A stretch of 10,626 nt of DNA from Candidatus Muproteobacteria bacterium RIFCSPHIGHO2_01_FULL_65_16 (lineage in GTDB: Bacteria; Pseudomonadota; Gammaproteobacteria; Acidiferrobacterales; Sulfurifustaceae), in assembly GCA_001785175.1 (NCBI GenBank), contig MFSY01000031.1, positions 1-10,626 of the forward strand, given 5' to 3'. The position numbers and the translations under genes were made by a program. Positions 1 to 8,041 of the stretch are shown here, in pieces; position 1 is the first letter of the stretch; each line of letters begins with the position of its first letter. The notes under the pieces were generated by a model that saw nothing but the letters and a program-made list of their open reading frames with translations, did no database searches and was not told the origin of the DNA.

Positions 1-330
1 CTCGGCGGCATGACCGCGCCGGTGGTGTTGATCGCGGGTGGCGACGGCAAGGGCGCGGATTTCTCCGCGCTCAAATCCGCGGTGCAGCGGCACGCGCGCG
101 CGGTGGTGCTGATCGGACGCGACGCGCTGCTCATCGAGGCGGCGCTGGAGGGCGCGGTGCCGGTGCGCCGCGCCGCGGACATGCCGGCGGCGGTGGCGGC
201 GGCCGCGGAGCTGGCGCGGTCCGGGGACGTCGTGCTGCTGTCGCCGGCGTGCGCGAGCTTCGATATGTTCCGCAATTTCGAGCACCGCGGCGAGGCATTC
301 GCCCAGGCGGTGCGGGAGGCGCTGCGATGA
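1..330 (+). CDS. murD: MurD, UDP-MurNAc-L-Ala:D-Glu ligase (3' end only)
   Basis: The reading frame is open from base 1 to the TGA at 328-330 and gives the last 109 residues; the 5' part lies outside the window. MurD is the cytoplasmic ATP-dependent ligase that adds D-glutamate to UDP-MurNAc-L-Ala. The fragment is the C-terminal Mur-ligase domain: it holds the segment LIAGGDGKGADFSAL and, near the end, LSPACASFDMFRNFEHRG, which match the E. coli MurD C-terminus closely (recalled as LLLGGDGKSADFS and LSPACASLDQFKNFEQRG). The Ser and Phe of this last segment belong to the family's D-Glu binding site. The stop codon overlaps the ftsW start (ATGA), so the two genes are probably translationally coupled. 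The first in-frame ATG (base 10) is internal and is not the gene start. Confidence 0.96.
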   Translation, partial: LGGMTAPVVLIAGGDGKGADFSALKSAVQRHARAVVLIGRDALLIEAALEGAVPVRRAADMPAAVAAAAELARSGDVVLLSPACASFDMFRNFEHRGEAFAQAVREALR

Positions 331-1523
331 TCCTGTCCGGGACGGCGCACGTACGCACCGGCCGGCCGTGCCTGAGCGAGGCCGGGATGCGCTCCGCCGG
401 ACACGCCCGGCCCCAGTGGGACCCGTGGCTGCTCGGCGGCGCGCTCGCCCTGATGCTCCTCGGAGTGATCATGGTGCACTCGGCCTCGGTCGCCTATGCC
501 CAGCGCGTCACCGGCAACAGTATCTATTATCTCACGCGCCACCTGGGGCACGTGCTGCTCGGGTTGCTGCTGCTGGGCGCGGTCATGCACACGCGCGTGC
601 GCTGGTGGGAGAAGGCCGGCCCGTATCTGTTGCTGCTCGGCATCGGCTTGCTCGTGGCGGTGCTGTTGCCGGGCATCGGCGGCCACGTCAACGGCAGCTC
701 GCGCTGGATCCGGCTCGGGATCGTGAATCTGCAACCGTCGGAGTTCGTGAAGCTGTTCATGGTCGTGTACGTCGCCGGCTACCTCGTGCGCAAGCAGGAG
801 GAGCTCAGGAATTTCACCCAGGGCATTCTCATGGTCAGTGTCGTCGTCGCCGTCGTCGGCATGCTGCTGCTGCAGGAGCCGGACCTCGGCACCGTGGTGG
901 TGATCTGCCTCGCCGTGCTCGTCATGCTGTTTCTCGGCGGCGTGCGCTTCTGGCATTTCCTGCTGGTGGTGGCGGCCGGCATCGGCGGCATGGTGCTGCT
1001 GACCCTGATCGCGCCGTATCGCCTCGAGCGCGTGACGAGCTTCCTCGATCCCTGGGCCGACCCGTTCGGCGGCGGCTTCCAGCTCACGCAGGCGCTGATC
1101 GCCTTCGGCCGCGGCGCGTGGCTGGGGGTGGGCCTGGGCGGAAGCGTGCAGAAGCTTGCCTATCTGCCGGCGGCGCACACCGATTTCGTGCTGGCGGTGG
1201 CGGCCGAGGAGCTCGGACTCGTGGCCGTGCTCGCGGTGATCGCGCTCTTCGGGATCATCGTCGTGCGCGCCTTCGCCATCGCGCGCCGGGCCGAGGCCGC
1301 GGGGATGATCTACGGCGCGCGCCTGGCCCAGGGGCTGGGCCTGCTCATCGGCATGCAGGCGATGATCAACATGGGCGTGAACATGGGCGCGCTGCCGACC
1401 AAGGGCCTGACGCTGCCGTTCGTGAGCTACGGCGGCTCGAGCCTGCTCGCGAGCTGCGTCGCGCTCGCGCTGCTGTTGCGCGTCGAGCGCGAGGCGCGCG
1501 CGCGCGCCTGGGGCCGGTCATGA
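327..1523 (+). CDS. ftsW: FtsW, septal peptidoglycan glycosyltransferase (SEDS family)
   Basis: This 398-residue polytopic inner-membrane protein belongs to the SEDS family, which polymerises lipid II into septal glycan together with the class B PBP FtsI. The N-terminal ~30 residues are polar, and many hydrophobic helices follow. Family landmarks are SRWIRLGIVNLQPSEFVKL, LLLQEPDLGTVVVI, DPWADPFGGGFQLTQALIAF, the AHTDFVLAVAAEELG loop and LPFVSYGGSSLL near the end. Asp286 in AHTDF corresponds to the catalytically essential Asp of E. coli FtsW (D297). The ATG at 327 is chosen because it overlaps the murD stop (ATGA) and has GGGAGG at 314-319 with a 7-nt spacer. The frame is open further upstream, but that extension would lie inside murD. 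A second ATG at 387 is possible but has weaker support. The 3' end overlaps murG by 4 nt. Confidence 0.96.
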   Translation: MILSGTAHVRTGRPCLSEAGMRSAGHARPQWDPWLLGGALALMLLGVIMVHSASVAYAQRVTGNSIYYLTRHLGHVLLGLLLLGAVMHTRVRWWEKAGPYLLLLGIGLLVAVLLPGIGGHVNGSSRWIRLGIVNLQPSEFVKLFMVVYVAGYLVRKQEELRNFTQGILMVSVVVAVVGMLLLQEPDLGTVVVICLAVLVMLFLGGVRFWHFLLVVAAGIGGMVLLTLIAPYRLERVTSFLDPWADPFGGGFQLTQALIAFGRGAWLGVGLGGSVQKLAYLPAAHTDFVLAVAAEELGLVAVLAVIALFGIIVVRAFAIARRAEAAGMIYGARLAQGLGLLIGMQAMINMGVNMGALPTKGLTLPFVSYGGSSLLASCVALALLLRVEREARARAWGRS

Positions 1524-2602
1524 GCGGGGTGCTCATCATGGCCGGCGGCACCGGCGGACACGTGTATCCGGGGCTCGCGGTGGCGCGCACGCTGCGCGCG
1601 CAGCGGGTGCCGGTGGCGTGGCTCGGGACGCGTCAGGGCCTGGAGGCGCGCGCCGTGCCCGCGGCCGATTCCGGGATTGACATGGAGTGGATCGCCATCC
1701 GCGGCGTGCGGCGCACGGGCCTGCGCAACTGGCTGCTGCTGCCGTTCACCCTGGCCTACGCCATGATCCAGGCGTTCCGGGTGCTGCGCCGGCGCCGGCC
1801 GGACGTGGTGCTGTCCATGGGCGGTTTTGTCTCCGCGCCGGGCGGGCTGGTGGCGTGGTTGCTGCGCCGGCCGCTGCTGATCCACGAACAAAACGCCGTG
1901 CCCGGCCTCACCAACAAATGGCTGGCGCTGCTGGCGGATCAGGTGTTGTGCGGCTTCCCCGGCGTACTCGGCGCGCGCCACGTCGGCAATCCGGTGCGGC
2001 GCGAGATCGCTGCGCTGGCCGCGCCCGAACAGCGCCTCGCGGGGCGCACCGGCCGGCTGCGGCTGCTCGTGGTCGGCGGCAGCCAGGGGGCGCGGATATT
2101 CAACGAGGTCGTGCCGCGGACGCTGCCGCTGTTGCCGCCGGAGCAACGGCCGGAGGTCCGGCATCAGTGCGGGCGCGACAACCTCACCACCGTTCAGCAG
2201 CAATACGAATCACGAATCACGAATCACGAGTCACGAGTCCGCGTGAGCGAGTTCATTGACGACATGGCCGCGGCCTACGACTGGGCCGACGTCGTGCTGT
2301 GCCGCGCCGGGGCCATGACCGTCGCGGAACTCGCGGCCTCGGGCTCGGCGGCGATCCTGGTGCCGTATCCGTACGCGGTTGACGACCACCAGACGGCCAA
2401 CGCGCAATATCTGGTGCGCCGCGACGCCGCCATCCTGCTGCCGCAGGCCGAGTTCACGCCGGCGCGGCTCGGCGACATCCTGCGCGAGCTGGCCGAAAAC
2501 CGCGAGCTGCTGGCGCGCATGGCGCGCGCCGCGCGCGGCTGCGCCGTCACCGACGCCGCCGAGACCGTGGCGCGGCTGTGCCTGGAGGCGGCGCATGCGT
2601 AA
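1520..2602 (+). CDS. murG: MurG, lipid II-forming N-acetylglucosaminyltransferase
   Basis: MurG (360 aa) is a peripheral inner-membrane GT-B enzyme (family GT28) that moves GlcNAc from UDP-GlcNAc to lipid I, giving lipid II. Visible motifs are the N-terminal glycine loop GGTGGH (residues 9-14), HEQN (122-125), the second-domain loop GGSQGA (186-191) and [11 protein letters not shown] (from residue 261). Glu270 matches the UDP-ribose-binding Glu of E. coli (E269), and DDHQTANAQ follows. The ATG overlaps the ftsW stop (ATGA). The frame is open far upstream, but there it is a shadow of ftsW. Only a weak G-rich SD precedes the start, as expected for coupled translation. Oddity: residues about 229-240 ([12 protein letters not shown]) are encoded by a 35-bp array of 7-bp repeats, replacing the variable loop before the conserved [10 protein letters not shown] segment. 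By recalled alignment this loop is about 3 residues longer than in E. coli. All catalytic motifs are intact, so the gene looks functional. Confidence 0.96.
   Translation: MSGVLIMAGGTGGHVYPGLAVARTLRAQRVPVAWLGTRQGLEARAVPAADSGIDMEWIAIRGVRRTGLRNWLLLPFTLAYAMIQAFRVLRRRRPDVVLSMGGFVSAPGGLVAWLLRRPLLIHEQNAVPGLTNKWLALLADQVLCGFPGVLGARHVGNPVRREIAALAAPEQRLAGRTGRLRLLVVGGSQGARIFNEVVPRTLPLLPPEQRPEVRHQCGRDNLTTVQQQYESRITNHESRVRVSEFIDDMAAAYDWADVVLCRAGAMTVAELAASGSAAILVPYPYAVDDHQTANAQYLVRRDAAILLPQAEFTPARLGDILRELAENRELLARMARAARGCAVTDAAETVARLCLEAAHA
2205..2239 (+). repeat. Five-copy heptamer tandem repeat inside murG
   Basis: Three copies of ACGAATC (2205-2211, 2212-2218, 2219-2225) are followed by two copies of ACGAGTC (2226-2232, 2233-2239), with no interruption. 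Because 7 is not a multiple of 3, the encoded peptide has a 7-residue period (ESRITNH, then ESR). The array is AT-richer than its surroundings and sits in the loop between the second glycine-rich motif and the UDP-GlcNAc site of MurG. Heptamer arrays of this type are, from memory, usually intergenic in gammaproteobacteria, and here one is read through in frame. Confidence 0.93.
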
Positions 2603-3998
2603 CTGGGTCAAGCGCGTTCATTTCGTCGGCATCGGCGGCGCCGGCATGTGCGGCATCGCCGAGGTGCTGCACAATCTGAAATTCCAGGTGTCCGGCTCGG
2701 ACGCGCGCGCGTCGGCCGCCACCCAGCGTCTGGAATCGCTCGGGGTGACGGTGAACATCGGTCACGATCCGAGGCTGGTCGCGGGCGCGGACGTGGTCGT
2801 CGCCTCCTCGGCGGTGGCCGAGGCCAACCCCGAGGTGGCGGCGGCGCGCGCGGCCAAGATCCCGGTGATACCGCGGGCCGAGATGCTGGGCGAGCTCATG
2901 CGGCTGCAGCACGGCGTCGCCATCGCCGGCACCCACGGCAAGACCACGACCACGAGCCTGGTGGCGAGCTGCCTGGCGGAGGGCGGGCTCGATCCGACCT
3001 TCGTCATCGGCGGGCGGCTCAACAGCGTCGGCGCCAACGCCCGCCTGGGCCACGGCGAGTACCTGGTGGCCGAGGCCGACGAGAGCGACGCCTCGTTCCT
3101 GCATCTGTCGCCGTTCATGGCCGTGGTGACCAACATAGACGCCGACCACATGGGCGCCTACGGCGGCGATTTCAACCGCCTCAAGCAGGCCTTCGTCGAG
3201 TTTCTCCACAACCTGCCGTTCTACGGCCTGGCCGTGCTGTGCGCCGACGATCCGGTGGTGCGCGAGATTATTCCGTCGGTGCACAAGCCGGTGCGCACCT
3301 ACGGCATTGACGCCATGGCCGACGTGCGCGCCGACGACATCACCCAGGACGGCCTCAAGATGCGCTTTACCGCCGTGCTCGGCGCGGGCGACGAACGGCT
3401 CCGGATCACACTCAATCAGCCCGGGCGGCACAACGTACTGAACGCGCTCGCGGCGATCACCTGCGCCCACGAGCTCGGCGTGGGCGCGGACGCCATTGTC
3501 CGCGCGCTCGGGAACTTCGCCGGCATCGGCCGGCGCTTCCAGGTCAACGGCCGGGCGGCGCTGGACGGCGGCGACGTGATCCTGGTTGACGACTACGCCC
3601 ATCACCCGCGCGAGATCGCGGCCACGGTGGACGCCGCGCGCCGCGGCTGGCCCGGGCGCCGGCTGGTGGTGGTGTTCCAGCCGCACCGCTACACGCGCAC
3701 CCACGATCTGCTCGACGACTTCTGCGCGGTGCTGAGCGAGCTCGATGTGCTGCTCGTCACCGAGGTCTACGCCGCGGGCGAGCAACCCATCGGCGGCGCC
3801 GACGGCCGCGCGTTGTGCCGCGCGATCCGCGCGCGCGGCAAGGCCGAGCCGGTGTTTGTCGCCGACGTGAACGCGCTGCCCGAGGTGTTGCGCGGCGTGC
3901 TGCGCGGAAACGACGTGCTGCTCACCCTCGGCGCCGGCAACATCGGGGCGGTGGCGGCGGCGCTGCCGCGGGCGCTCGGCGCGAGGAAGACGGCATGA
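2595..3998 (+). CDS. murC: MurC, UDP-N-acetylmuramate:L-alanine ligase
   Basis: MurC (467 aa; E. coli 491) is the first cytoplasmic Mur ligase and joins L-Ala to UDP-MurNAc with ATP. The N-terminal Rossmann-like UDP-binding domain starts [18 protein letters not shown]. The ATP P-loop is GTHGKTTT at residues 112-119, with Lys116. The central-domain segments [10 protein letters not shown] and NIDADHM follow, and the C-terminal domain has [10 protein letters not shown] and [12 protein letters not shown]. The ATG at 2595 is supported by GGAGG at 2584-2588 with a 6-nt spacer and by starting directly with the conserved N-terminus. It overlaps murG by 8 nt. Open frame upstream of it is murG shadow. 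The 3' end overlaps murB by 4 nt (ATGA). The Ile of NIDADHM uses the rare codon ATA (see the RTCGAY finding). Confidence 0.97.
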   Translation: MRNWVKRVHFVGIGGAGMCGIAEVLHNLKFQVSGSDARASAATQRLESLGVTVNIGHDPRLVAGADVVVASSAVAEANPEVAAARAAKIPVIPRAEMLGELMRLQHGVAIAGTHGKTTTTSLVASCLAEGGLDPTFVIGGRLNSVGANARLGHGEYLVAEADESDASFLHLSPFMAVVTNIDADHMGAYGGDFNRLKQAFVEFLHNLPFYGLAVLCADDPVVREIIPSVHKPVRTYGIDAMADVRADDITQDGLKMRFTAVLGAGDERLRITLNQPGRHNVLNALAAITCAHELGVGADAIVRALGNFAGIGRRFQVNGRAALDGGDVILVDDYAHHPREIAATVDAARRGWPGRRLVVVFQPHRYTRTHDLLDDFCAVLSELDVLLVTEVYAAGEQPIGGADGRALCRAIRARGKAEPVFVADVNALPEVLRGVLRGNDVLLTLGAGNIGAVAAALPRALGARKTA

Positions 3999-4894
3999 TG
4001 GCGATGCGCACCGCCACCGCCGCGCGCGGCGAGCTTCTGCTCAACGAGCCGATGGCGCGGCACACCAGCTGGCGCGTCGGCGGACCGGCGGACCGGTTTT
4101 ACCTGCCGGCGGACATCGAGGATCTCTCCCGGTTTCTCGAGTCGCAGCCGCCGGATGCGCCGCTCTACTGGATCGGCCTCGGGAGCAATCTGTTGGTGCG
4201 CGACGGCGGCGTGCGCGGCACGGTCATCGCCACCGCCGGCCTGTTGAACGGTCTGGATGTCGTCGGCGAGGGGCTGGTGCGCGCCGAGGCCGGCGTGGCG
4301 AGCGCCAAGGTTGCGCGCTTCACCGTCGAGCGCGGCCTGACCGGCGCCGAGTTTCTCGCCGGCATTCCGGGCGCCGTCGGCGGGGCGCTGGCGATGAACG
4401 CCGGCTGCCACGGCGGCGAGACCTGGAGGATCGTGCAGGCGGTCGAGACCATGGACCGGCGCGGCGCGCGGCGCACGCGCCCGCCCGCCGATTACCGCAT
4501 CGGCTATCGCACGGTCGCGGGCCCGGCGGACGAATGGTTCGTCGCCGCGCATTTCCGGCTCAACCACGGTCCGGTCGCGCAGGGCCGGGAGCTGATCAAG
4601 GCGCTCCTGGCTAAGCGCGGCGCGAGCCAGCCCACGCAACTGCCGAACGCCGGGTCGGTGTTCAAGAACCCGCCGGGCGATCACGCGGCGCGCCTGATCG
4701 AGGCCGCGGGCCTCAAGGGCGCGTGCGAGGGCGGGGCGTGCGTGTCCGCGCTGCACGCCAACTTCATCGTGAACACCGGCGGCGCGACCGCGGCCGCGAT
4801 CGAGCGCCTGATTGCGCGCGTGCAGGCGGAGGTGGAGAAGCGCCACGGCGTTAAGCTGGAACCCGAGGTGCGGGTGATCGGCGAAAAGATTTAG
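3995..4894 (+). CDS. murB: MurB, UDP-N-acetylenolpyruvoylglucosamine reductase
   Basis: MurB (299 aa) is the FAD/NADPH enzyme that reduces UDP-GlcNAc-enolpyruvate to UDP-MurNAc. FAD-domain motifs are [32 protein letters not shown] and [20 protein letters not shown]. The C-terminal domain has NAGSVFKNP, whose Ser is the family's proton donor, and [14 protein letters not shown]. The late Glu in LEPEVRVIG matches the second catalytic residue. At about 300 aa it has the size of the short (type II) MurB class rather than the 342-aa E. coli enzyme. The start at 3995 overlaps the murC stop (ATGA) and has AGGA at 3984-3987 with a 7-nt spacer. ATGs at 3998 and 4004 are close alternatives that would change little. 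The gene ends with tandem in-frame stops (TAG then TAA at 4892-4897), and a repeat-bearing gap follows. Confidence 0.96.
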   Translation: MMAMRTATAARGELLLNEPMARHTSWRVGGPADRFYLPADIEDLSRFLESQPPDAPLYWIGLGSNLLVRDGGVRGTVIATAGLLNGLDVVGEGLVRAEAGVASAKVARFTVERGLTGAEFLAGIPGAVGGALAMNAGCHGGETWRIVQAVETMDRRGARRTRPPADYRIGYRTVAGPADEWFVAAHFRLNHGPVAQGRELIKALLAKRGASQPTQLPNAGSVFKNPPGDHAARLIEAAGLKGACEGGACVSALHANFIVNTGGATAAAIERLIARVQAEVEKRHGVKLEPEVRVIGEKI

Positions 4895-4904
4895 TAAAAA
4901 ATTT

Positions 4905-4996
4905 TGGAACCACAGATGAACACAGATGGACATGGATATAAAGGTAAAGATGGGTTGATTCTCATCTGTGTTTATCCGTGTTCATCTGTGGTTTTG
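4905..4996 (+). repeat. Long imperfect inverted repeat between murB and ddl
   Basis: Arms 4905-4937 and 4964-4996 (33 nt each) enclose a 26-nt loop. The outermost 16 bp of the core (4908-4923 with 4978-4993) pair perfectly. In total there are 25 Watson-Crick pairs, 7 G-U pairs on the + strand RNA and one A-C mismatch (4924/4977). Within each arm there is a loose 10-bp direct repetition (ACAGATGAAC then ACAGATGGAC on the left). The element fills most of the 116-bp gap and ends 14 nt before the ddl start. Sequences of the type CACAGATGAACACAGAT are, from memory, a widespread intergenic repeat in environmental proteobacteria. No transposase is present, so it is at most a non-autonomous element. 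I did not see target-site duplications. Confidence 0.85.
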
Positions 4997-5010
4997 CCTG
5001 AGATTTTTTT

Positions 5011-5982
5011 ATGAAAGCAGAAAACTACGGCAAGGTCGCGGTGTTGATGGGCGGGCCGTCCGCCGAGCGCGAGGTGTCGCTCAAGAGCGGCGCCGCCGTG
5101 CTCGCCGCGCTCAAGCGCCGGGGCGTGGACGCCCACGGCATGGACGCCGCGCGCGACGTGCTGCGCAAACTGGAGGACGGAAGGTTCGACCGCGTCTTCA
5201 TCGCGCTCCACGGGCGGCTCGGCGAGGACGGCGTGATCCAGGGTGCGCTCGAGGTGCTGGGGTTGCCCTACACCGGCAGCGGGGTGCTGGCCTCGGCGCT
5301 CGGCATGGACAAGCTGCGCTGCAAGCAGCTATGGCAAAGCGTCGGCGTCCGCACGCCCGATTATCTCGTGCTCGAGCCGCGGACCGATCCGGCGGTGGTC
5401 GGGAAACGGCTCGGCTTCCCGCTGGTGATCAAGCCGTCGCGCGAGGGATCGAGCATCGGCGTGAGCAAGGTGGACGCGCTGGAAAATTTCGCCCCCGCCC
5501 GGGAGCTGGCGGCGCGGTACGACGACACCGTCCTGGCCGAGTGCTTCATCCGCGGCGCCGAGATCACGGCCTCCATCCTCGGCGACCGGGAGCTGCCCCT
5601 GATCCGGATCGAGACGCCGCGCGCCTTCTACGATTACGCGGCCAAATACGACGACGACCGGACGCGCTATCTCTGCCCGGCGGGGCTGACCGCGGAGCGC
5701 GAGGCCGAGATCAAGCGGCTCGCGCGGCTGACATTCGATTCCCTCGGCTGCCGCGGCTGGGGGCGCGTGGATTTCATGGTGGACGAGCAGGGCGTGCCCT
5801 ATGTGCTGGAGGTGAACACGGTGCCGGGCATGACCGACCACAGCCTGGTGCCGATGGCGGCGCGCGCGGCCGGCATTGATTTCGACGAGCTGTGCCTGCT
5901 GATCCTGGAAGCGAGTACGGCGACCGAACGCGCGCGGCACGCGCCCGGCGCGGTCGGGGGGGCGAAGCATGGCGCACGCTGA
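5011..5982 (+). CDS. ddl: D-alanine--D-alanine ligase (DdlB type)
   Basis: This 323-residue ATP-grasp enzyme makes the D-Ala-D-Ala dipeptide used by MurF in the cytoplasm. Motifs: [14 protein letters not shown] with Glu19 (E. coli DdlB E15), [46 protein letters not shown] (residues 141-154), RYLCPAGL (Tyr220, cf. E. coli Y216), [10 protein letters not shown] and [16 protein letters not shown] with the metal-binding Glu and Asn. The ATG at 5011 puts the conserved beta-strand at residue 9, as in homologues. No good Shine-Dalgarno precedes it, only GAG at 5000-5002 followed by a run of seven T right up to the ATG. After the usual C-terminus ([12 protein letters not shown]) there is a low-complexity tail of about 17 residues that runs into ftsQ, with a 14-nt overlap. 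The upstream inverted repeat separates it from murB. Confidence 0.96.
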   Translation: MKAENYGKVAVLMGGPSAEREVSLKSGAAVLAALKRRGVDAHGMDAARDVLRKLEDGRFDRVFIALHGRLGEDGVIQGALEVLGLPYTGSGVLASALGMDKLRCKQLWQSVGVRTPDYLVLEPRTDPAVVGKRLGFPLVIKPSREGSSIGVSKVDALENFAPARELAARYDDTVLAECFIRGAEITASILGDRELPLIRIETPRAFYDYAAKYDDDRTRYLCPAGLTAEREAEIKRLARLTFDSLGCRGWGRVDFMVDEQGVPYVLEVNTVPGMTDHSLVPMAARAAGIDFDELCLLILEASTATERARHAPGAVGGAKHGAR

Positions 5983-6736
5983 CGCGGCGCGCGAACGGAC
6001 GCCGGACGCCGCCGCCTCCGCGCGGCCGGCGCTGTGGATGTTCGGATTGCCGCTGGCCGCGGCCGCGCTGCTGTTCGGCGCGGACTGGGTGCTGCGCGCG
6101 GACAATTTCCCCGTGCGCCACGTGCGCTTCGAGGGCGAGTTCCGGCGCGTGACCCAGCCGGAGCTGGAGGCCGCGGTCATGGATCAGGTGCGCGGGAATT
6201 TTTTCCTGCAAGACCTGGAGGCGGTGCAGGCGCGCGTGGAGTCGCTGCCGTGGGTGTTCCGGGCCTCGGTGCGGCGCCACTTCCCCCAGGACCTGCACGT
6301 CCGCTTCACCGAGCAGCGGCTGCGGGCGCGCTGGGGCGAGGACGCCTGGCTGAACCAGGCGGGCGAGGCGGTGCGCATCGCGGGCGCCGGCCTGCCGCGC
6401 GACCTGCCCCGGCTGGAGGGTCCGCCGGGCACGGAGGCCGCGGTGCTCGAGCGCTACGAGGGCCTGGCCCGGATCCTGGCCGGCGCCGGCCTCGACCTCA
6501 GGCGTCTGACGCTGACGTCGCGGCGCAGCTGGCGGCTCGAGCTCGCCAACGGGATGGTCCTGGTGGTGGACCGCGAGCAGCCGGAGCTCAAGGTCGAGCG
6601 GTTCGCGCGCGTCTACCCCGCGGTGCTGGCGCGCGCGGCGGGTCGCATCCGGCAGATAGATCTGCGCTATACCAACGGACTGGCCGTGGAGTGGGCGGGT
6701 CCGGCACATGCAACCGATTCACGCAGCGAGGGTTGA
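5969..6736 (+). CDS. ftsQ: FtsQ, divisome protein (POTRA domain)
   Basis: FtsQ (255 aa) is a bitopic inner-membrane protein that links early and late divisome components through FtsB and FtsL. A short cytoplasmic N-terminus (1-21) is followed by one transmembrane helix (about 22-42, rich in Leu and Ala) and a periplasmic POTRA domain beginning [20 protein letters not shown] (from residue 47), with the typical [20 protein letters not shown] segment. The beta domain follows, with LNQAGEAV and, near the end, [16 protein letters not shown]. The sequence is weakly conserved in general, so the call rests on this architecture and on its place between ddl and ftsA. The ATG at 5969 overlaps ddl by 14 nt. 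A run of seven G (5956-5962) 6 nt upstream may act as SD. ftsA starts 2 nt after the stop. Confidence 0.94.
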   Translation: MAHADAARERTPDAAASARPALWMFGLPLAAAALLFGADWVLRADNFPVRHVRFEGEFRRVTQPELEAAVMDQVRGNFFLQDLEAVQARVESLPWVFRASVRRHFPQDLHVRFTEQRLRARWGEDAWLNQAGEAVRIAGAGLPRDLPRLEGPPGTEAAVLERYEGLARILAGAGLDLRRLTLTSRRSWRLELANGMVLVVDREQPELKVERFARVYPAVLARAAGRIRQIDLRYTNGLAVEWAGPAHATDSRSEG

Positions 6737-6738
6737 TC

Positions 6739-7980
6739 ATGACGAAAAAAGATGACGAAAAACTGGTCGTGGGTCTGGATATCGGCACCTCCAAGGTGCT
6801 GGCGATCGTGGGCGAGCACACGCCCGAGGGCGAGGTCGAGATCATCGGCGTCGGCATGCATCCGTCGCGCGGCATGAAGAAGGGCGTGGTGGTCAACATC
6901 GAGTCCACCGTGCAGTCAATCCAGCGCGCGGTCGAGGAGGCCGAGCTCATGGCCGGCTGTCAGATCCATTCGGTGTACGCCGGCATCGCCGGCTCGCACA
7001 TCTCGAGCTTCAACTCCCACGGGATCGTCGCGATCAGGGACAAGGAGGTGGGGCCGGGCGACGTCGAGCGCGTGATCGAGGCGGCGCGCGCGCTCGCGAT
7101 CCCGGCGGACCAGAAGGTGCTCCACATCCTGCCGCAGGAGTTCATCATTGACAAGCAGGAGGGCATCCGCGAGCCGATCGGCATGAGCGGCGTGCGCCTC
7201 GAGGCCAAGGTGCACATCGTCACCGGCGCGGTTTCGGCGGCGCAGAACATCGTCAAGTGCGTGCGCCGCTGCGGGCTCGAGGTGGACGACATCATCCTGG
7301 AGCAGCTCGCCTCGGGCATGTCCACGCTCACCGAGGACGAGAAGGAGCTGGGCGTGTGTCTGGTGGATATCGGCGGCGGCACCACCGACATCTCGGTGTT
7401 CACCGAAGGCGCGATCCGCCACACGGCGGTGATCCCGATCGCCGGCGACCAGGTCACGAACGACATCGCGGTCGCGCTGCGCACGCCGACGCAACACGCG
7501 GAGGAGATCAAGAAGAAATACGGCTGCGCGCTGACGCAGCTCGCCTCGCGCGACGACAGCATCGAGGTGCCGAGCGTCGGCGACCGGCCGCCGCGCCGGC
7601 TCTCGCGCCAGACGCTGGCCGAGGTGATCGAGCCCAGGATCGAGGAGCTCTACGGGCTGATCCAGGCCGAGCTGCGCCGCAGCGGTTTCGAGGACGTGAT
7701 CGGCAGCGGGCTGGTGCTCACCGGCGGCAGCGCCAAGATGGAGGGCATGGTTGATCTCGCCGAAGAGGTGTTTCACATGCCGGTGCGCATGGGCGTGCCG
7801 CAGTATGTCGGCGGGCTCAAGGGCGTGGTGCAGAACCCGATCTACGCCACCGGCGTGGGGCTGGTGCTGTACGGCGCCCGGAGCCGGGAGGGCGGGCCGT
7901 TCGCGCCGCGCCCGGCGCCGGGGATGGGAGTGAAGGGGATGTGGGGGCGGATGAAACACTGGTTTCAGGGTAACTTTTAG
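6739..7980 (+). CDS. ftsA: FtsA, actin-like membrane anchor of the Z ring
   Basis: FtsA (413 aa; E. coli 420) is an actin-fold ATP-binding protein that tethers FtsZ to the inner membrane and recruits later division proteins. The phosphate-1 motif VVGLDIGTSKV lies at residues 10-20, phosphate-2 DIGGGTTD at 210-217 and the adenosine motif TGGSAKMEG at 328-336. The FtsA-specific 1C subdomain lies between the first two (YAGIAGSHISSFNSHGIVAI and LPQEFIIDKQEGIREPIGM). The C-terminal GVKGMWGRMKHWFQGNF is a positively charged amphipathic helix, the membrane-targeting sequence. The ATG at 6739 has GAGGG at 6728-6732 with a 6-nt spacer. The upstream open frame overlaps ftsQ and is not coding. It sits 2 nt after ftsQ and 61 nt before ftsZ. 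Confidence 0.97.
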   Translation: MTKKDDEKLVVGLDIGTSKVLAIVGEHTPEGEVEIIGVGMHPSRGMKKGVVVNIESTVQSIQRAVEEAELMAGCQIHSVYAGIAGSHISSFNSHGIVAIRDKEVGPGDVERVIEAARALAIPADQKVLHILPQEFIIDKQEGIREPIGMSGVRLEAKVHIVTGAVSAAQNIVKCVRRCGLEVDDIILEQLASGMSTLTEDEKELGVCLVDIGGGTTDISVFTEGAIRHTAVIPIAGDQVTNDIAVALRTPTQHAEEIKKKYGCALTQLASRDDSIEVPSVGDRPPRRLSRQTLAEVIEPRIEELYGLIQAELRRSGFEDVIGSGLVLTGGSAKMEGMVDLAEEVFHMPVRMGVPQYVGGLKGVVQNPIYATGVGLVLYGARSREGGPFAPRPAPGMGVKGMWGRMKHWFQGNF

Positions 7981-8029
7981 CTGATGGGATTTGAGGCGGT
8001 GGAACGAATCGTCAACACGAACTTTAACC

Positions 8030-8035
8030 AGGAGG
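8030..8035 (+). promoter_or_regulatory. Shine-Dalgarno of ftsZ (AGGAGG)
   Basis: A full AGGAGG lies 6 nt before the ATG at 8042 and decides the ftsZ start. An in-frame TTG at 7991 would add 17 residues with no family support. This is the strongest ribosome site in the window, in keeping with the high FtsZ level cells need relative to FtsQ and FtsA. Confidence 0.9.
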
Positions 8036-8041
8036 CAGACA

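Noticed and set aside
368..1519. A long open frame in phase with murG running through ftsW, which would make a 744-residue protein
   Set aside because: It is the +2 shadow of ftsW in GC-rich DNA: its translation is Arg/Ala/Gly-rich with no family match, while MurG homology begins exactly at the ATG at 1520.
2205..2239. Possible CRISPR or phage attachment site from the repeated sequence
   Set aside because: The units are 7 bp, directly adjacent and without spacers, so this is a simple tandem repeat. No integrase or tRNA is near.
2547..4933. Long antisense open frames across murC and murB
   Set aside because: These are typical mirror frames of GC-rich genes. They are His/Arg/Ala-rich, overlap well-supported genes and have no recognisable domains. 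The MSICVHLWFQ start of one is only a translation of the inverted repeat.
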